DNA of 64,000 nt from Pelagimonas sp050633425 (GTDB lineage Bacteria > Pseudomonadota > Alphaproteobacteria > Rhodobacterales > Rhodobacteraceae), in the NCBI RefSeq assembly GCF_050633425.1, contig NZ_JBOEGM010000023.1, positions 1 through 64,000 on the forward strand, written 5' to 3'. The position numbers and the translations under genes are program-made. This document shows, piece by piece, positions 14,389 to 21,921 of this stretch (position 1 is its first letter; the number at the start of each line of letters is the position of its first letter). The notes beneath the pieces were generated by a model that was not told the DNA's origin, ran no database searches, and saw only the letters and a list, made by a program, of their open reading frames with translations.

Positions 14389-15842
14389 ACATGCAAGCCC
14401 CCGAAATCATGGCCGACGATAGCGAGCAGGCATCGAGCCTGCCCGCGATCACTTCGCAAATCGAAGATATTGTTGCTGCCCGCGATGCAGCACTTGCCAA
14501 GATCACCGACGCCGCCGCCACCCTTGAAGCAGCCTATGCGCTCACCGACGAGGCCAACGCCTTTGCCCGCAAAGCCCAATGCGGCCGGAAATATTGGGGC
14601 ATCGACCGGACCCACAACAAACACTATGAACACCTTTCGCAGCAGGGCTTTGACGCCGCGCAGTCGGTTGAAACCTACCGCCGCCAGCTTGACGCATCCG
14701 TCTGGTCTTACCTGTTGGAAGAAACAGGCATCCGTGACCTGATGGACGCCACAGGATCACGCGAGTTCGACCAAGGCTTGCGCGAGGAAGTCCCGCCCGT
14801 CACCGTGCAGGACGTTCGCGCCACCTTTGAAACGTGGATGTGCAATGCCGATCTGACCTTTGCACGGGGGCTGGCCGTCGCATTTGCGCGGCTTGATAGT
14901 CGCTTCAAATCGCATGACGCTTTCAAACTCGGTTCACGCATGATCGTTGATCGTGCGTTTTCCGAATATTCGGGCAGCTTCAACCGAACATGGGCCGAAG
15001 AAACCATCATCGACGTGGAGCGTGTCTTTGCGAAGCTGGACGACCAGAAGCCAGCCGGTCGCGGCTTGATCCAAGAGATCGACGCCGACCGGCGCGGTTA
15101 CGGGCCGCAACAGTCTTTGACCGAAAGCCGGTTTTTCCGCATCCGGGGCTTTATGAATGGCAACGCCCACCTTTGGTTCACCCGCGATGATCTGGTCACA
15201 AAGGCCAATCAGGTTTTGGCCGACTACTACGGCGAAGTGATCCCCGACGCCGCCCCCAAGGACGAGGACAGCGCCGCCTTTACCAAGCGCACAAACCTAC
15301 CGTCCAAAGACCTGCAATTCTACCACACGCCCGCCGAGGCAGCGGCTTTGGTTGTAGATCACCTTCGCTATGAAGACGGCCAACATATCCTTGAGCCAAG
15401 CGCAGGAACAGGGCACCTTGTCAGGCCGCTTCTGGCGAAGGGCCACAAGGTTACGGCCATCGAGATACACGCGGACAGGGTGCGCCAGTTGCGGGCGCAT
15501 GAAGGCCCAAATTGCAGCGTGATACACGGCAATTTCTTGAACCAGCCAGCGAACCCGATCTATGACGCGGTGATCCAGAATCCGCCCTTCTTTCGGACGC
15601 ATTGGATGGACCACTTGCGCCATGCCTATGACTTCCTGAAATACGGGGGCCAGCTTATCGCCATCGTTCCGGCATCCGCCGAAGTCGGCCAAAGCAAAGC
15701 CCACATTCAGTTCCGCCGATGGGCCGAGAAAGCCAACGGCGGGCGAAGCTGGGGCATGTTCACCGACCTACCCGCCGAGAGTTTTGCCGAGGCTGGCACC
15801 AACATCAACACCGTGACTTTCAAGATCACAAAGCAAAACTGA
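14385..15842 (+). CDS. DUF4942-type DNA N6-adenine methylase
   Basis: 485 residues. The N-terminal 320 residues match the DUF4942 region (helical, with a RKYWGIDRTHNKHY segment and WFTRDDLVTKANQVLADYYGE). The C-terminal third is a Rossmann methyltransferase with FYHTPAEAA, motif I ILEPSAGTGHL near 335 and motif IV NPPF near 398, typical of N6-adenine methylases. Orphan methylases of this type on plasmids can mask the plasmid from host restriction. It is last in the operon driven by leader copy 2, so it would be expressed together with the unknown gene at 13278. Confidence 0.85.
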   Translation: MNMQAPEIMADDSEQASSLPAITSQIEDIVAARDAALAKITDAAATLEAAYALTDEANAFARKAQCGRKYWGIDRTHNKHYEHLSQQGFDAAQSVETYRRQLDASVWSYLLEETGIRDLMDATGSREFDQGLREEVPPVTVQDVRATFETWMCNADLTFARGLAVAFARLDSRFKSHDAFKLGSRMIVDRAFSEYSGSFNRTWAEETIIDVERVFAKLDDQKPAGRGLIQEIDADRRGYGPQQSLTESRFFRIRGFMNGNAHLWFTRDDLVTKANQVLADYYGEVIPDAAPKDEDSAAFTKRTNLPSKDLQFYHTPAEAAALVVDHLRYEDGQHILEPSAGTGHLVRPLLAKGHKVTAIEIHADRVRQLRAHEGPNCSVIHGNFLNQPANPIYDAVIQNPPFFRTHWMDHLRHAYDFLKYGGQLIAIVPASAEVGQSKAHIQFRRWAEKANGGRSWGMFTDLPAESFAEAGTNINTVTFKITKQN

Positions 15843-15849
15843 TATTGGA

Positions 15850-16011
15850 TCAGCGCCCGTTGCACACATCACAGATTGCGGCATCGGGCGTCACCACCCC
15901 TTCGCTGACGCGGAAGGGGTTGTTGCAGTGCAGGCAGGTTGCATAATTTGCGCCGTCTTCAAGGTCACGATTCTGCTTATCTTTTTGGTCACGATCATCG
16001 CGCTTAGACAT
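15850..16011 (-). CDS. Small zinc-ribbon-like protein
   Basis: 53 residues, start at 16011 with GAGGA upstream. A charged N-terminus (KRDDRDQKDKQNRDLED) precedes two CxxC pairs (TCLHCNN and ICDVCNG) about 20 residues apart, a probable zinc site. Convergent with the methylase gene, with 7 bp between stops. Function unknown. Confidence 0.6.
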   Translation of the reverse strand: MSKRDDRDQKDKQNRDLEDGANYATCLHCNNPFRVSEGVVTPDAAICDVCNGR

Positions 16012-16034
16012 TTGGTTTAATCCTCTATTCTTCT

Positions 16035-16097
16035 CATTCATCTTCCCTAAAATATCCTCGGGGGGAGCGCCACCGGCGCGGGGGCCGACAGCCCCCT
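16035..16097. repeat. Intergenic repeat, copy 2 of 3
   Basis: CATTCATCTTCCC, TAAAATATCCTCGGGGGGAGCG, a shorter GCCACCGGCGC centre and GCCGACAGCCCCC. It lies between the divergent genes 15850-16011 (minus) and 16117 (plus), so here it cannot be a simple terminator. Confidence 0.75.
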
Positions 16098-16116
16098 TTC
16101 ACTGCTAGGACACGCT

Positions 16117-16281
16117 ATGCCGACTGATCAGAATGAAATCGACGCAACGCAATCTGCGTGGCTCAGGGACGCGAAAGTGGCGTTGTTGAACCGCGATCCT
16201 GTTGACGCCGCCAACGATGCAGATGCCTTGGCGAAATTTGCTCAAAAGCGCCTTGAGGCCCTTTTGAACGACACGCCCTAG
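16117..16281 (+). CDS. Small 54-residue hypothetical protein
   Basis: ATG at 16117 with AGGA eight bases upstream, stop TAG at 16279-16281. The product begins MPTDQNEIDATQSAWL, is helical, and ends KRLEALLNDTP. Short length and lack of a recognised family keep confidence moderate; the ribosome site and position right after the intergenic repeat support it. Confidence 0.45.
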   Translation: MPTDQNEIDATQSAWLRDAKVALLNRDPVDAANDADALAKFAQKRLEALLNDTP

Positions 16282-16626
16282 CGGGCGCGTCAGCACGGTC
16301 AGCGGGACCGTGGAAACGGTAAACCCTGCCTTGCAACAGGGTTTGCCATGCAGCCGCTATCGCGGCCAGTGCATCATTGTGAATTTGACCTGAAGAACCG
16401 TTGACGAGCTGAAGGCGGATCGAGCGCAGACCCCGTGTCTTCGGAAGCAGCGATCCTAGAACCGAAGTTTCCGAAAATATAGCAATCTCCGTGAAAAACG
16501 ACCGGGAACCCTACACGGCGCGTGGGCCAGTCAACACCAAGCCCTTCGGGGCGCGTGCCGCGCGTGTGGACAGGCCCCCTTTAACGCCGTGTCTGGCGTC
16601 CCTGTTTATTCACTAAGGAGATTACC
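16282..16626 (+). promoter_or_regulatory. 345-bp hairpin-rich leader before the small basic gene
   Basis: No gene seen. Strong stem AAACCCTG (16321-16328) with CAGGGTTT (16337-16344), further ACGCC/GGCGT and GCGCGTG/CGCG pairs toward the 3' end, and CTAAGGAGATTACC as ribosome site. The style (long structured leader on a short gene) recalls the leaders at 4466 and 12976, but the sequence is not obviously homologous. Confidence 0.4.
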
Positions 16627-16788
16627 ATGAAATATTTACGCAAAAAATCTAATCGGTTACGTCGCATCGCAGCCCGCCGCTTGAAGACACTCAGAAAGCA
16701 ACTGCGCAAGATCGACTTGAGCCTCAGCATCGAAATCAACCTGATCCTTCTCAAGATCGAGTTCACAATCAAGCGCCGCGAAAAATAG
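16627..16788 (+). CDS. Very basic 53-residue protein
   Basis: ATG at 16627 with a near-perfect AAGGAGATTACC ribosome site; stop TAG at 16786-16788. The sequence begins MKYLRKKSNRLRRIAARRL and carries about one third Lys/Arg, followed by a hydrophobic LSLSIEINLILLKIEF stretch. It could bind nucleic acid or membranes. A rho-independent terminator follows 12 bases later, which supports a real short transcription unit. No family recognised. Confidence 0.5.
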   Translation: MKYLRKKSNRLRRIAARRLKTLRKQLRKIDLSLSIEINLILLKIEFTIKRREK

Positions 16789-16800
16789 CGCGGCTGCATG

Positions 16801-16825
16801 GCAAAGCCCCTCGCGGGGCTTTTGC
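16801..16825. terminator. Bidirectional terminator between the basic gene and umuC
   Basis: GCAAAGCCCC-tcgc-GGGGCTTTTGC, with T-rich flank on the plus side and A-rich flank on the other, so it can serve both convergent units. Confidence 0.8.
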
Positions 16826-16830
16826 CTTTG

Positions 16831-18102
16831 TCATCGCACAATCGGCAAATCTGACAGACGCGTCGTGTAGCGCGGGCTGCGATGTTCCGCCCGAAGCTGC
16901 CAAGGCCGGTTCACGCCCTCACTTGCAAGCACCATCGTCTTTTTCCCGAACCTATCATTAATCAGATCGAGCGCCCGCATCGCTTCACCGCTTTTGCTGC
17001 GGGGCGCATCAAAAAGCGTTCGCGGTCGGTCCTCGATAGGCAGAAGATCATCGAGCATAACGCCAGCTTTCGTGAAGCCGAATTTTGCCGCCTGTCCTTT
17101 CGGCCAGGCGGCGTCTGCACATCGCCGCGCCGCCCGCACCAGCTCAAATGTATCGCAGGACATTGGCATGATCCGCGTGGACCTACTGCCCGCATATTGC
17201 GGACGGTCCTTGCGATGCCGGTTGGTGTGGAAAAACACCGTCAGCGTTCCCGCGACAAGCCCGTGTTGGCGCAATTTTTCCGCTGCACGGGTCACATGCG
17301 TAGACACGGCTTGAAAAACCGTGTCGAAATCCGTCATGGGCTGACCCGCCGAGCGGGTGACAGCCATGCCTTTGCGCTGCGGTTCAACATCATCGAAAGC
17401 CAAACATGGTTCACCTTGTAATTCCAGAACCGTGCGTTCGAGTACGACCGTTCCGACCGCCCGGGCCTGCCTTAACGGCATGGCCCGAAGGTCTGACGCT
17501 GTTTGGATACCAAGCTGACGCAGTTTCGCGTCAGTCTTGCGCCCAATGCCCCAAATGCCCCCAACTGGCACCATTGGCAGGAGCCAATCGGCCAGTGTGT
17601 CGTCCATCATATCCAGCACCCCGCCGAATATCGGGTTCTTCTTAGCTATGTCGTTTGCGCACTTCGCCAGCGTCTTCGTCGGCGCGATCCCGACGCGCAC
17701 CGGCACGCCGATCCGCCTCAGGACCTCGCGCCTCATCGCGCGGGCATGTTCTGCCCGATCCTTGAACCCGCCAAAGTCCAAGAAACATTCATCTATCGAG
17801 TAAATTTCCACATTGGGCGTGAAGTCTTCGTAAACCTCGACCACGCGACGGCTTATGTCGCCGTAGAGCGTGTAATTCGAGCTAAAGACCTTCACCCCAT
17901 GCGCTTTGATCTTATCGCGCAGCAGGTGCAGCGGTTAGCCCATCTTGATTCCGAGCGCCTTGGCTTCATCGGATCGAGCTACCGCGCACCCATCATTGTT
18001 CGACAAGACGATCACCGGCACGTTTTTCAGGGCGGGGTCGAAGATCCGTTCAGCAGAGACGTAGAAATTGGCGCTATCGGAAATCGCGATAGGCCGCTTC
18101 AT
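16831..18102 (-). pseudogene. umuC: umuC-like Y-family DNA polymerase gene with premature stop
   Basis: Reading from the ATG at 18102 (overlapping the umuD stop by ATGA) gives the UmuC N-terminus: ANFYVSAERIF, VLSNNDGCAVARSDEAKALGIKMG, then TAA at codon 56 (17935-17937), then in frame PLHLLRDKIKAHG and the rest. Homologues typically read KMGEP here, so GAA to TAA, one base, explains it. Downstream parts are intact: YSIDECFLDF catalytic acids, helix-hairpin-helix GIGRKTDAKL, finger and little-finger regions. Read-through length would be 423 residues, normal for UmuC. An internal start at 17895 would lack the first catalytic Asp. Either inactive, suppressed, or a sequencing error. Confidence 0.88.
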
Positions 18103-18533
18103 TCCAGATCATACCGCCGCACGACGCCTGCGATCACACCCCAAATTTCACTGTCCTCGGTCAGTTCAATTTCTGGGAAGGTCTCGCGGCCATTGGCCGG
18201 GGCCAGAAAATACCGCCCATCCCGCTTGCGCAGGATTTTGGCGGTCACTGCCCCTTCCACAACGGCCAGAACCGCACGGCCAATCCTTCGCTTGCCCGCA
18301 CGATCAACAGCGATCAGATCACCGTCACGGATTCCGGCGTCCCAAAGGCAGTCGCCTTCGACACGCCACCAGAATGTCGATGAAGGACGACGAACGACCC
18401 ATGAAATCGGGTCTATTTCGTCTTCAAGATCATCAGCAGCGGGGGACGGAAAACCCGCGCTGGCAGGCGTTGTCACCAACCGAAGGGGCATACCATTGGC
18501 AACCACAGGTGTTTCCACCGGAAAAACAGGCAT
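18099..18533 (-). CDS. umuD: UmuD-like protein with Ser-to-Cys substitution
   Basis: The start at 18533 is preceded by GGAGGG; the frame is open further to 18650. 144 residues. SAGFPSPAADDLEDEIDP contains the Ala-Gly self-cleavage site (26-27). In the catalytic motif, where UmuD/LexA have GDSM, this protein has Gly-Asp-Cys-Leu (Cys62); the general-base Lys99 in AVTAKIL is kept. Self-cleavage may therefore be lost or changed. The LexA box at 18549 indicates SOS induction. Together with the broken umuC the operon looks decayed. Confidence 0.85.
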   Translation of the reverse strand: MPVFPVETPVVANGMPLRLVTTPASAGFPSPAADDLEDEIDPISWVVRRPSSTFWWRVEGDCLWDAGIRDGDLIAVDRAGKRRIGRAVLAVVEGAVTAKILRKRDGRYFLAPANGRETFPEIELTEDSEIWGVIAGVVRRYDLE

Positions 18534-18548
18534 CCAAATCCCTCCTAT

Positions 18549-18563
18549 GTTCTTGGATTGTTC
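18549..18563. promoter_or_regulatory. LexA (SOS) box of the umuDC operon
   Basis: GTTC-TTGGATT-GTTC, an exact GTTC-N7-GTTC alphaproteobacterial SOS box, 15 bp upstream of the umuD ATG. It was seen directly in sequence; LexA binding is inferred from known specificity. Confidence 0.85.
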
Positions 18564-18644
18564 TTTTCCTCTTTCTGCCAAGTCGCCCCATTCTGTCAAG
18601 GTTTGACCAAACTGGAATTGCGATCCGGCTGTGAAACTTTTCCT

Positions 18645-18709
18645 ATTCATCTTCCCCTAAAAATCCTCGGGGGAGCGCCCTGCAGGGCGCGGGGGCAGAC
18701 AGCCCCTTT
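18645..18709. repeat. Intergenic repeat, copy 3 of 3
   Basis: Almost identical to copy 1 at 3879, including the GCGCCCTGCAGGGCGC palindrome. It lies between divergently read units (umuD minus, 18752 plus). Confidence 0.8.
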
Positions 18710-18737
18710 GCTGCTTGTCGTTTCGACGGAGCTTGGT

Positions 18738-18755
18738 ACAATAACATATCATTGT
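18738..18755. promoter_or_regulatory. ACAATAACATATCATTGT, candidate plasmid operator (site 4)
   Basis: Outer ACAAT/ATTGT arms are kept with a less symmetric centre. It overlaps the possible TTG start of the gene at 18752, whose paralogue at 40681-41067 also has this motif in its promoter. Confidence 0.45.
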
Positions 18756-19114
18756 CTGCTACACTGGATTGTTCTTTGTCGGAAACACTTGCCCCGATCC
18801 CAAACGTGATCACTGAGGTGGCTTTGCGCCACCGGCTTGAAACAGGGTCAAAATTGCTAATCCGTTGCACCCAAACGCCAACGCGAAAAGCGTCAACGTG
18901 GCACGGTGTTTGGACCATGGAGGCCCATCATCCTGACGGGTCTAAGCAGATGCTTGTCACGGCGCGTTCTCGACTTGCTGGTCAAATTTGCGTTCGTGAG
19001 TTCAAGACTGTGACCGGGATCGTGTCGTTCCTAACAGACGGCGGCTTCACCGAAGTTTCCTTCCCCGTGATTGAGGGACATTCCGTGACACTTTCGCTGA
19101 ATACCGAAATCTAA
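18752..19114 (+). CDS. Plasmid protein homologous to the leader gene of the virB operon
   Basis: Up to 120 residues. No ATG is available near the 5' end; TTG at 18752 or a later TTG are candidate starts. It aligns by eye with the product of 40681-41067: NVxTE near the start, a xWxGxW motif, K-LVxAR, VRxFKTxxGIxSFL, GFTxVxxP and EGxxxTL. The family is unknown to me. One member heads the T4SS operon and the other sits near ardC, so a regulatory or DNA-binding role in transfer is a reasonable guess only. Confidence 0.6.
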   Translation: MSATLDCSLSETLAPIPNVITEVALRHRLETGSKLLIRCTQTPTRKASTWHGVWTMEAHHPDGSKQMLVTARSRLAGQICVREFKTVTGIVSFLTDGGFTEVSFPVIEGHSVTLSLNTEI

Positions 19115-19142
19115 GCACACAGAGCAGGACGTTTGGTGGCCC

Positions 19143-19747
19143 ATGTCCCGCCCGTTGGGCGGTCCACTGCGCCCTAGTTCCAGCCGCAAGCGGCTTCCAC
19201 CTGAACACCGCGCCCCGATACGAGCTGATCCAATAGTCGTCGGGCCGTCTCTCTGAGCCGCCCCGCTTCCTTTGTCTCATGCTCGCCCTGGGCCGCGCCG
19301 ATCAGCCTGCCGGTGACGGTCGTTCGCTTCGCCTTGGGCGGGCAGCGCGTTACCCACAATCCCGACACTTCGATGTGTGATGTCTTCGTTTGCGGGAGTG
19401 CGACGGTTTGGGATTCAGGCGGTCAAGCCGCCTTCACCCGCACTGGATAACCCCCTGCCCTACGGACCGTTGGTCCTGACTTTTCATTGGCCCCTTGGGG
19501 TTCGGACAAGCCGAACGCCACTGTGGGGCGTTAGCGGTAGGGATACCGCCGCCTCCAAGTCGAATAGCCGGGGGCCGTGTCCTCGCTGCGCTGCGGGCCG
19601 CACCACCCCCCGTCGATTAGGCTTGGAGCCTCCTAATCCTTCCTTTCATCGCATTCAGGTTTTCAGGAGCAGGCGCATTCGCGCTGTCCATAAAACCCGA
19701 ACCATTGGGCGCACAGACCCAAGCGACACCACAAAGGATGATAGGTT
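19143..19747 (+). promoter_or_regulatory. Compound hairpin-rich leader of ardC (copy C)
   Basis: The first part (19143-19336) repeats element B in order, with changed loop bases in the CCCGCCC/GGGCGG and AGCCG-caag-CGGCT hairpins. The second part (from about 19488) is a diverged relative of the 305-bp leader: TTGGGGTTCGG-acaag-CCGAACGCCACTG, then GCGGTA-ggga-TACCGC (19534-19549) where the other copies have GGGGACC-gcc-GGTCCCC, then a GGCCGTGTCCTCGCTGCG block, TTTCAGGAG and CCACAAAGGA. Keeping the stem while changing both arms suggests the structure is selected. Confidence 0.65.
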
Positions 19748-20644
19748 ATGCCAAAAGTAGATATTCACCAGCACGTCACAGATACAATCGTCGCGCAAAT
19801 CGAAGCAGGCACACCACCTTGGCGCAAGCCGTGGACAGGTGGCGCAGGATCAGCCGCTTTGCCATTGCGTCACAACGGAGAGGCATATCGCGGGATCAAC
19901 ATTTTGATGTTGTGGGCGACCGCATCCGAGCGCGGTTATTCGTCCGAGCGGTGGATGACCTTTCGTCAGGCGCAGGAATTGGGCGGCATGGTCAAGAAGG
20001 GATCGAAGGCGGCACGTTCTGTTTTCTATGGCACATTCGAAAAGGATGCAGAGGGTAACGACGCACCAGACGGGGAAGGCAAAACCCGCGTCCCCTTTGC
20101 TAAGTGCAACAACGTATTCAACGCCGACGAAATCGAAGGTTTGCCCGCTGAATACTACGTCCTGCCTGATCCTGCCCGCGATCTTGGAACCGAGCCAGAT
20201 GCCGACCTAGAGGCATTCTTTGCTAACACAGGCGCGAAGATCATCACAACCGACGAACCCCGCGCCTATTACCGCCCGTCCGAGGATCACGTTCACATGC
20301 CGCCAATCGCTACGTTTTTCAGCGCAGCCAAGTATTATGGGGTTCTAGGTCACGAAATCACGCATTGGAGCGGCGGCGAGAAGCGGCTGGACCGGATCAA
20401 GAAATTTAATGACCGCACAGCCTACGCATTCGAAGAACTTGTTGCCGAAATCGGCGCTTGCATCCTTGCCGTGAAACTTGGGATTGAGCCAGATTTTGAC
20501 CAGAGCGCCGCATACGTCGAATCTTGGTTGAAAGCCTTGAAGGACGATAAGAACCTGATTTTCAAAGCCGCATCAGAGGCACAAAAAGCAGTGGACTACA
20601 TCACAGCACAGGTTGAGCAATCCACGACGCAGGAGGCCGCGTAG
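19748..20644 (+). CDS. ardC: ArdC-family antirestriction protein
   Basis: 298 residues. The N-terminal ssDNA-binding domain has PPWRKPW near 23 and YRGINILMLW near 47. The C-terminal zincin-like domain has HEITHW at 202-207 and EELVAEIG near 229, a metal site. ArdC proteins (DUF1738 type) bind ssDNA and protect incoming plasmid DNA from host restriction. Start fixed by AAAGGATGATAGGTT. A terminator follows at 20713. Its structured leader and its orientation (template strand equals the predicted transferred strand) fit early expression in the recipient. Confidence 0.9.
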   Translation: MPKVDIHQHVTDTIVAQIEAGTPPWRKPWTGGAGSAALPLRHNGEAYRGINILMLWATASERGYSSERWMTFRQAQELGGMVKKGSKAARSVFYGTFEKDAEGNDAPDGEGKTRVPFAKCNNVFNADEIEGLPAEYYVLPDPARDLGTEPDADLEAFFANTGAKIITTDEPRAYYRPSEDHVHMPPIATFFSAAKYYGVLGHEITHWSGGEKRLDRIKKFNDRTAYAFEELVAEIGACILAVKLGIEPDFDQSAAYVESWLKALKDDKNLIFKAASEAQKAVDYITAQVEQSTTQEAA

Positions 20645-20712
20645 CCACATAGCTATATCGGCCAAAGGTGGTAAGCTAAACCCCTCCCTGTTGGCCCACT
20701 TGGCCGATGCTG

Positions 20713-20740
20713 CCCCTGCCTGAAAAGGTGGGGGCTTTTT
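20713..20740 (+). terminator. Rho-independent terminator after ardC
   Basis: CCCCTGCCT at 20713-20721 pairs (two wobble positions) with AGGTGGGGG at 20726-20734, followed by CTTTTT. Confidence 0.75.
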
Positions 20741-20830
20741 CACGGGATGATGATGGTGACGCGGCAGGGGACGAGCTGCGCCCGCCCCCTGCCCCGCCTT
20801 GCGCTTCGCGCCCTGGCCCTTCCGGCCAGA

Positions 20831-21247
20831 TCAGAGGCAGCTAAACGGCAAAGGATCGCCAAGTGCGACAGTATGCGTTTCGCCATTCAATGAAACATCC
20901 ACGGCGCTATGGGCACGGAGACCGGCCACCAGAGGTTCCCAGATGCCGTTTTGGTTATCAGCCTTGGAGATACGACCGTGTGCCATCGGCGCATCAATGG
21001 TGATCAGGTCAGGGAAACGGAACGTTGCCACGGCGCTTATGTCTGGATCAGCGTCAAGTGCGATCAGAACTGCACTTACAGAGGTGCCATAGACGGAGTT
21101 GGGATCACAAACTAAGGAAACACCCATGTCAGCATCCCCAGCTTGATAGAGGTCTACACCACGTTCCATTTCGTGATCCCAAGCAAATGCAGAAACCGGC
21201 ACAGATGCCAAAAGTGCAAGAGAAATAAGGGTTTTGACAATACGCAT
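20831..21247 (-). CDS. Exported hypothetical protein
   Basis: 138 residues with a signal peptide (MRIVKTLISLALLASVPVSAFA). The mature domain is beta-rich with two Cys (SLVCDPNS and the C-terminal FSCL) likely to be disulfide-linked. No family recognised. A GAGGCAG-like ribosome site precedes the ATG. It stands alone between ardC and the small genes at 21301-21676. Confidence 0.65.
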   Translation of the reverse strand: MRIVKTLISLALLASVPVSAFAWDHEMERGVDLYQAGDADMGVSLVCDPNSVYGTSVSAVLIALDADPDISAVATFRFPDLITIDAPMAHGRISKADNQNGIWEPLVAGLRAHSAVDVSLNGETHTVALGDPLPFSCL

Positions 21248-21300
21248 AGACTGCCTCCTTTACGGAAGCAGTCTAGCATTTTGGCTCGGAATTTGGAAGG

Positions 21301-21531
21301 CTAGGCCGCGCCTTTGTCGGCCTCTTTCCACTCATACGCCCAATGATCCATCGTGGCGATCACAGACCCATCGGGGGCCAGCAATGTGAGTTCCGGCTTG
21401 ATCTTAGCAGATTGGTGATGATCTTTACCGAACATGCGCAAAGTTCGTTCGTTCGATGATTGAAGCCAACTTTTGCTAGTGCCGTAGTCTGCTACCAGCT
21501 TAAAAAGTCCCCCCTGCCCTTCGTCATTCAT
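21301..21531 (-). CDS. Short paralogue of the protein at 13278
   Basis: 76 residues. LRMFGKDHH, SAKIKPELTLL and VIATMDHWAYEW match the C-terminal half of the 124-residue protein at 13278. The N-terminal half is missing, so this is either a minimal domain or a truncated copy. The ATG overlaps the end of the upstream gene by 8 bp. Confidence 0.6.
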   Translation of the reverse strand: MNDEGQGGLFKLVADYGTSKSWLQSSNERTLRMFGKDHHQSAKIKPELTLLAPDGSVIATMDHWAYEWKEADKGAA

Positions 21532-21676
21532 AGATCACATCCAATTGCTTGCCATCCTTCCACATCGGCACCTTTTCACCGGTGTTCCAGAGGTATAGCC
21601 ATCCAACAACCGAGCGCGTTTTGCGATCCAAAATTCGCTGTATTGGTTCAGCATAAAGTCTTTGTTTGCGTCCCAT
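21524..21676 (-). CDS. Small conserved plasmid protein, paralogue of 62738-62914
   Basis: 50 residues, start at 21676 with GAGGAAAATCT upstream. Its sequence EPIQ-ILDRKTRSVVGWLYLWNTG, VPMWKDGK and terminal VIYE is shared almost throughout with the product at 62738, which has AEPIKFILDRETRAVVGWLYKWNTG and the same end. No family recognised. Two copies on one window suggest a plasmid-related role. Confidence 0.65.
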   Translation of the reverse strand: MGRKQRLYAEPIQRILDRKTRSVVGWLYLWNTGEKVPMWKDGKQLDVIYE

Positions 21677-21789
21677 AGATTTTCCTCTGCATTCACTGAG
21701 AACAGCGATTTTCCTGCCCGACCCACAATTCGAAGTCGGGTAGGCCATCGCCTATCCGCGAGTTTGCGCGGAGCATGAGAGGATGGGGG

Positions 21790-21890
21790 TGAAACCAAAT
21801 CGACAGGGTTGGTGCGGCCCGCAGCGAAGCGAGGACACGGCCCTGTCTATTTTGTTTCAGGGGGAAGGAAGCCGAAACTCCTTCCCCCTC
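21790..21890 (-). repeat. Inverted fragment of the ardC-type leader plus strong hairpin
   Basis: Read on the minus strand, GGCCGTGTCCTCGCTTCGCTG, then GGGCCGCACC and GTCGATT match the ardC leader block near 19575, oriented toward the minus-strand gene at 21676. Next to it is a perfect GGGGGAAGGA/TCCTTCCCCC hairpin (21860-21888). This copy is in the opposite orientation to the others. Confidence 0.55.
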
Positions 21891-21921
21891 TTAAAAATAT
21901 CGTGGCGCATCGCGCCCTCTA

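Noticed and set aside
17503..18606. Plus-strand ORF of 367 codons over umuDC
   Set aside because: Antisense to recognisable UmuD and UmuC; no domain, no ribosome site.
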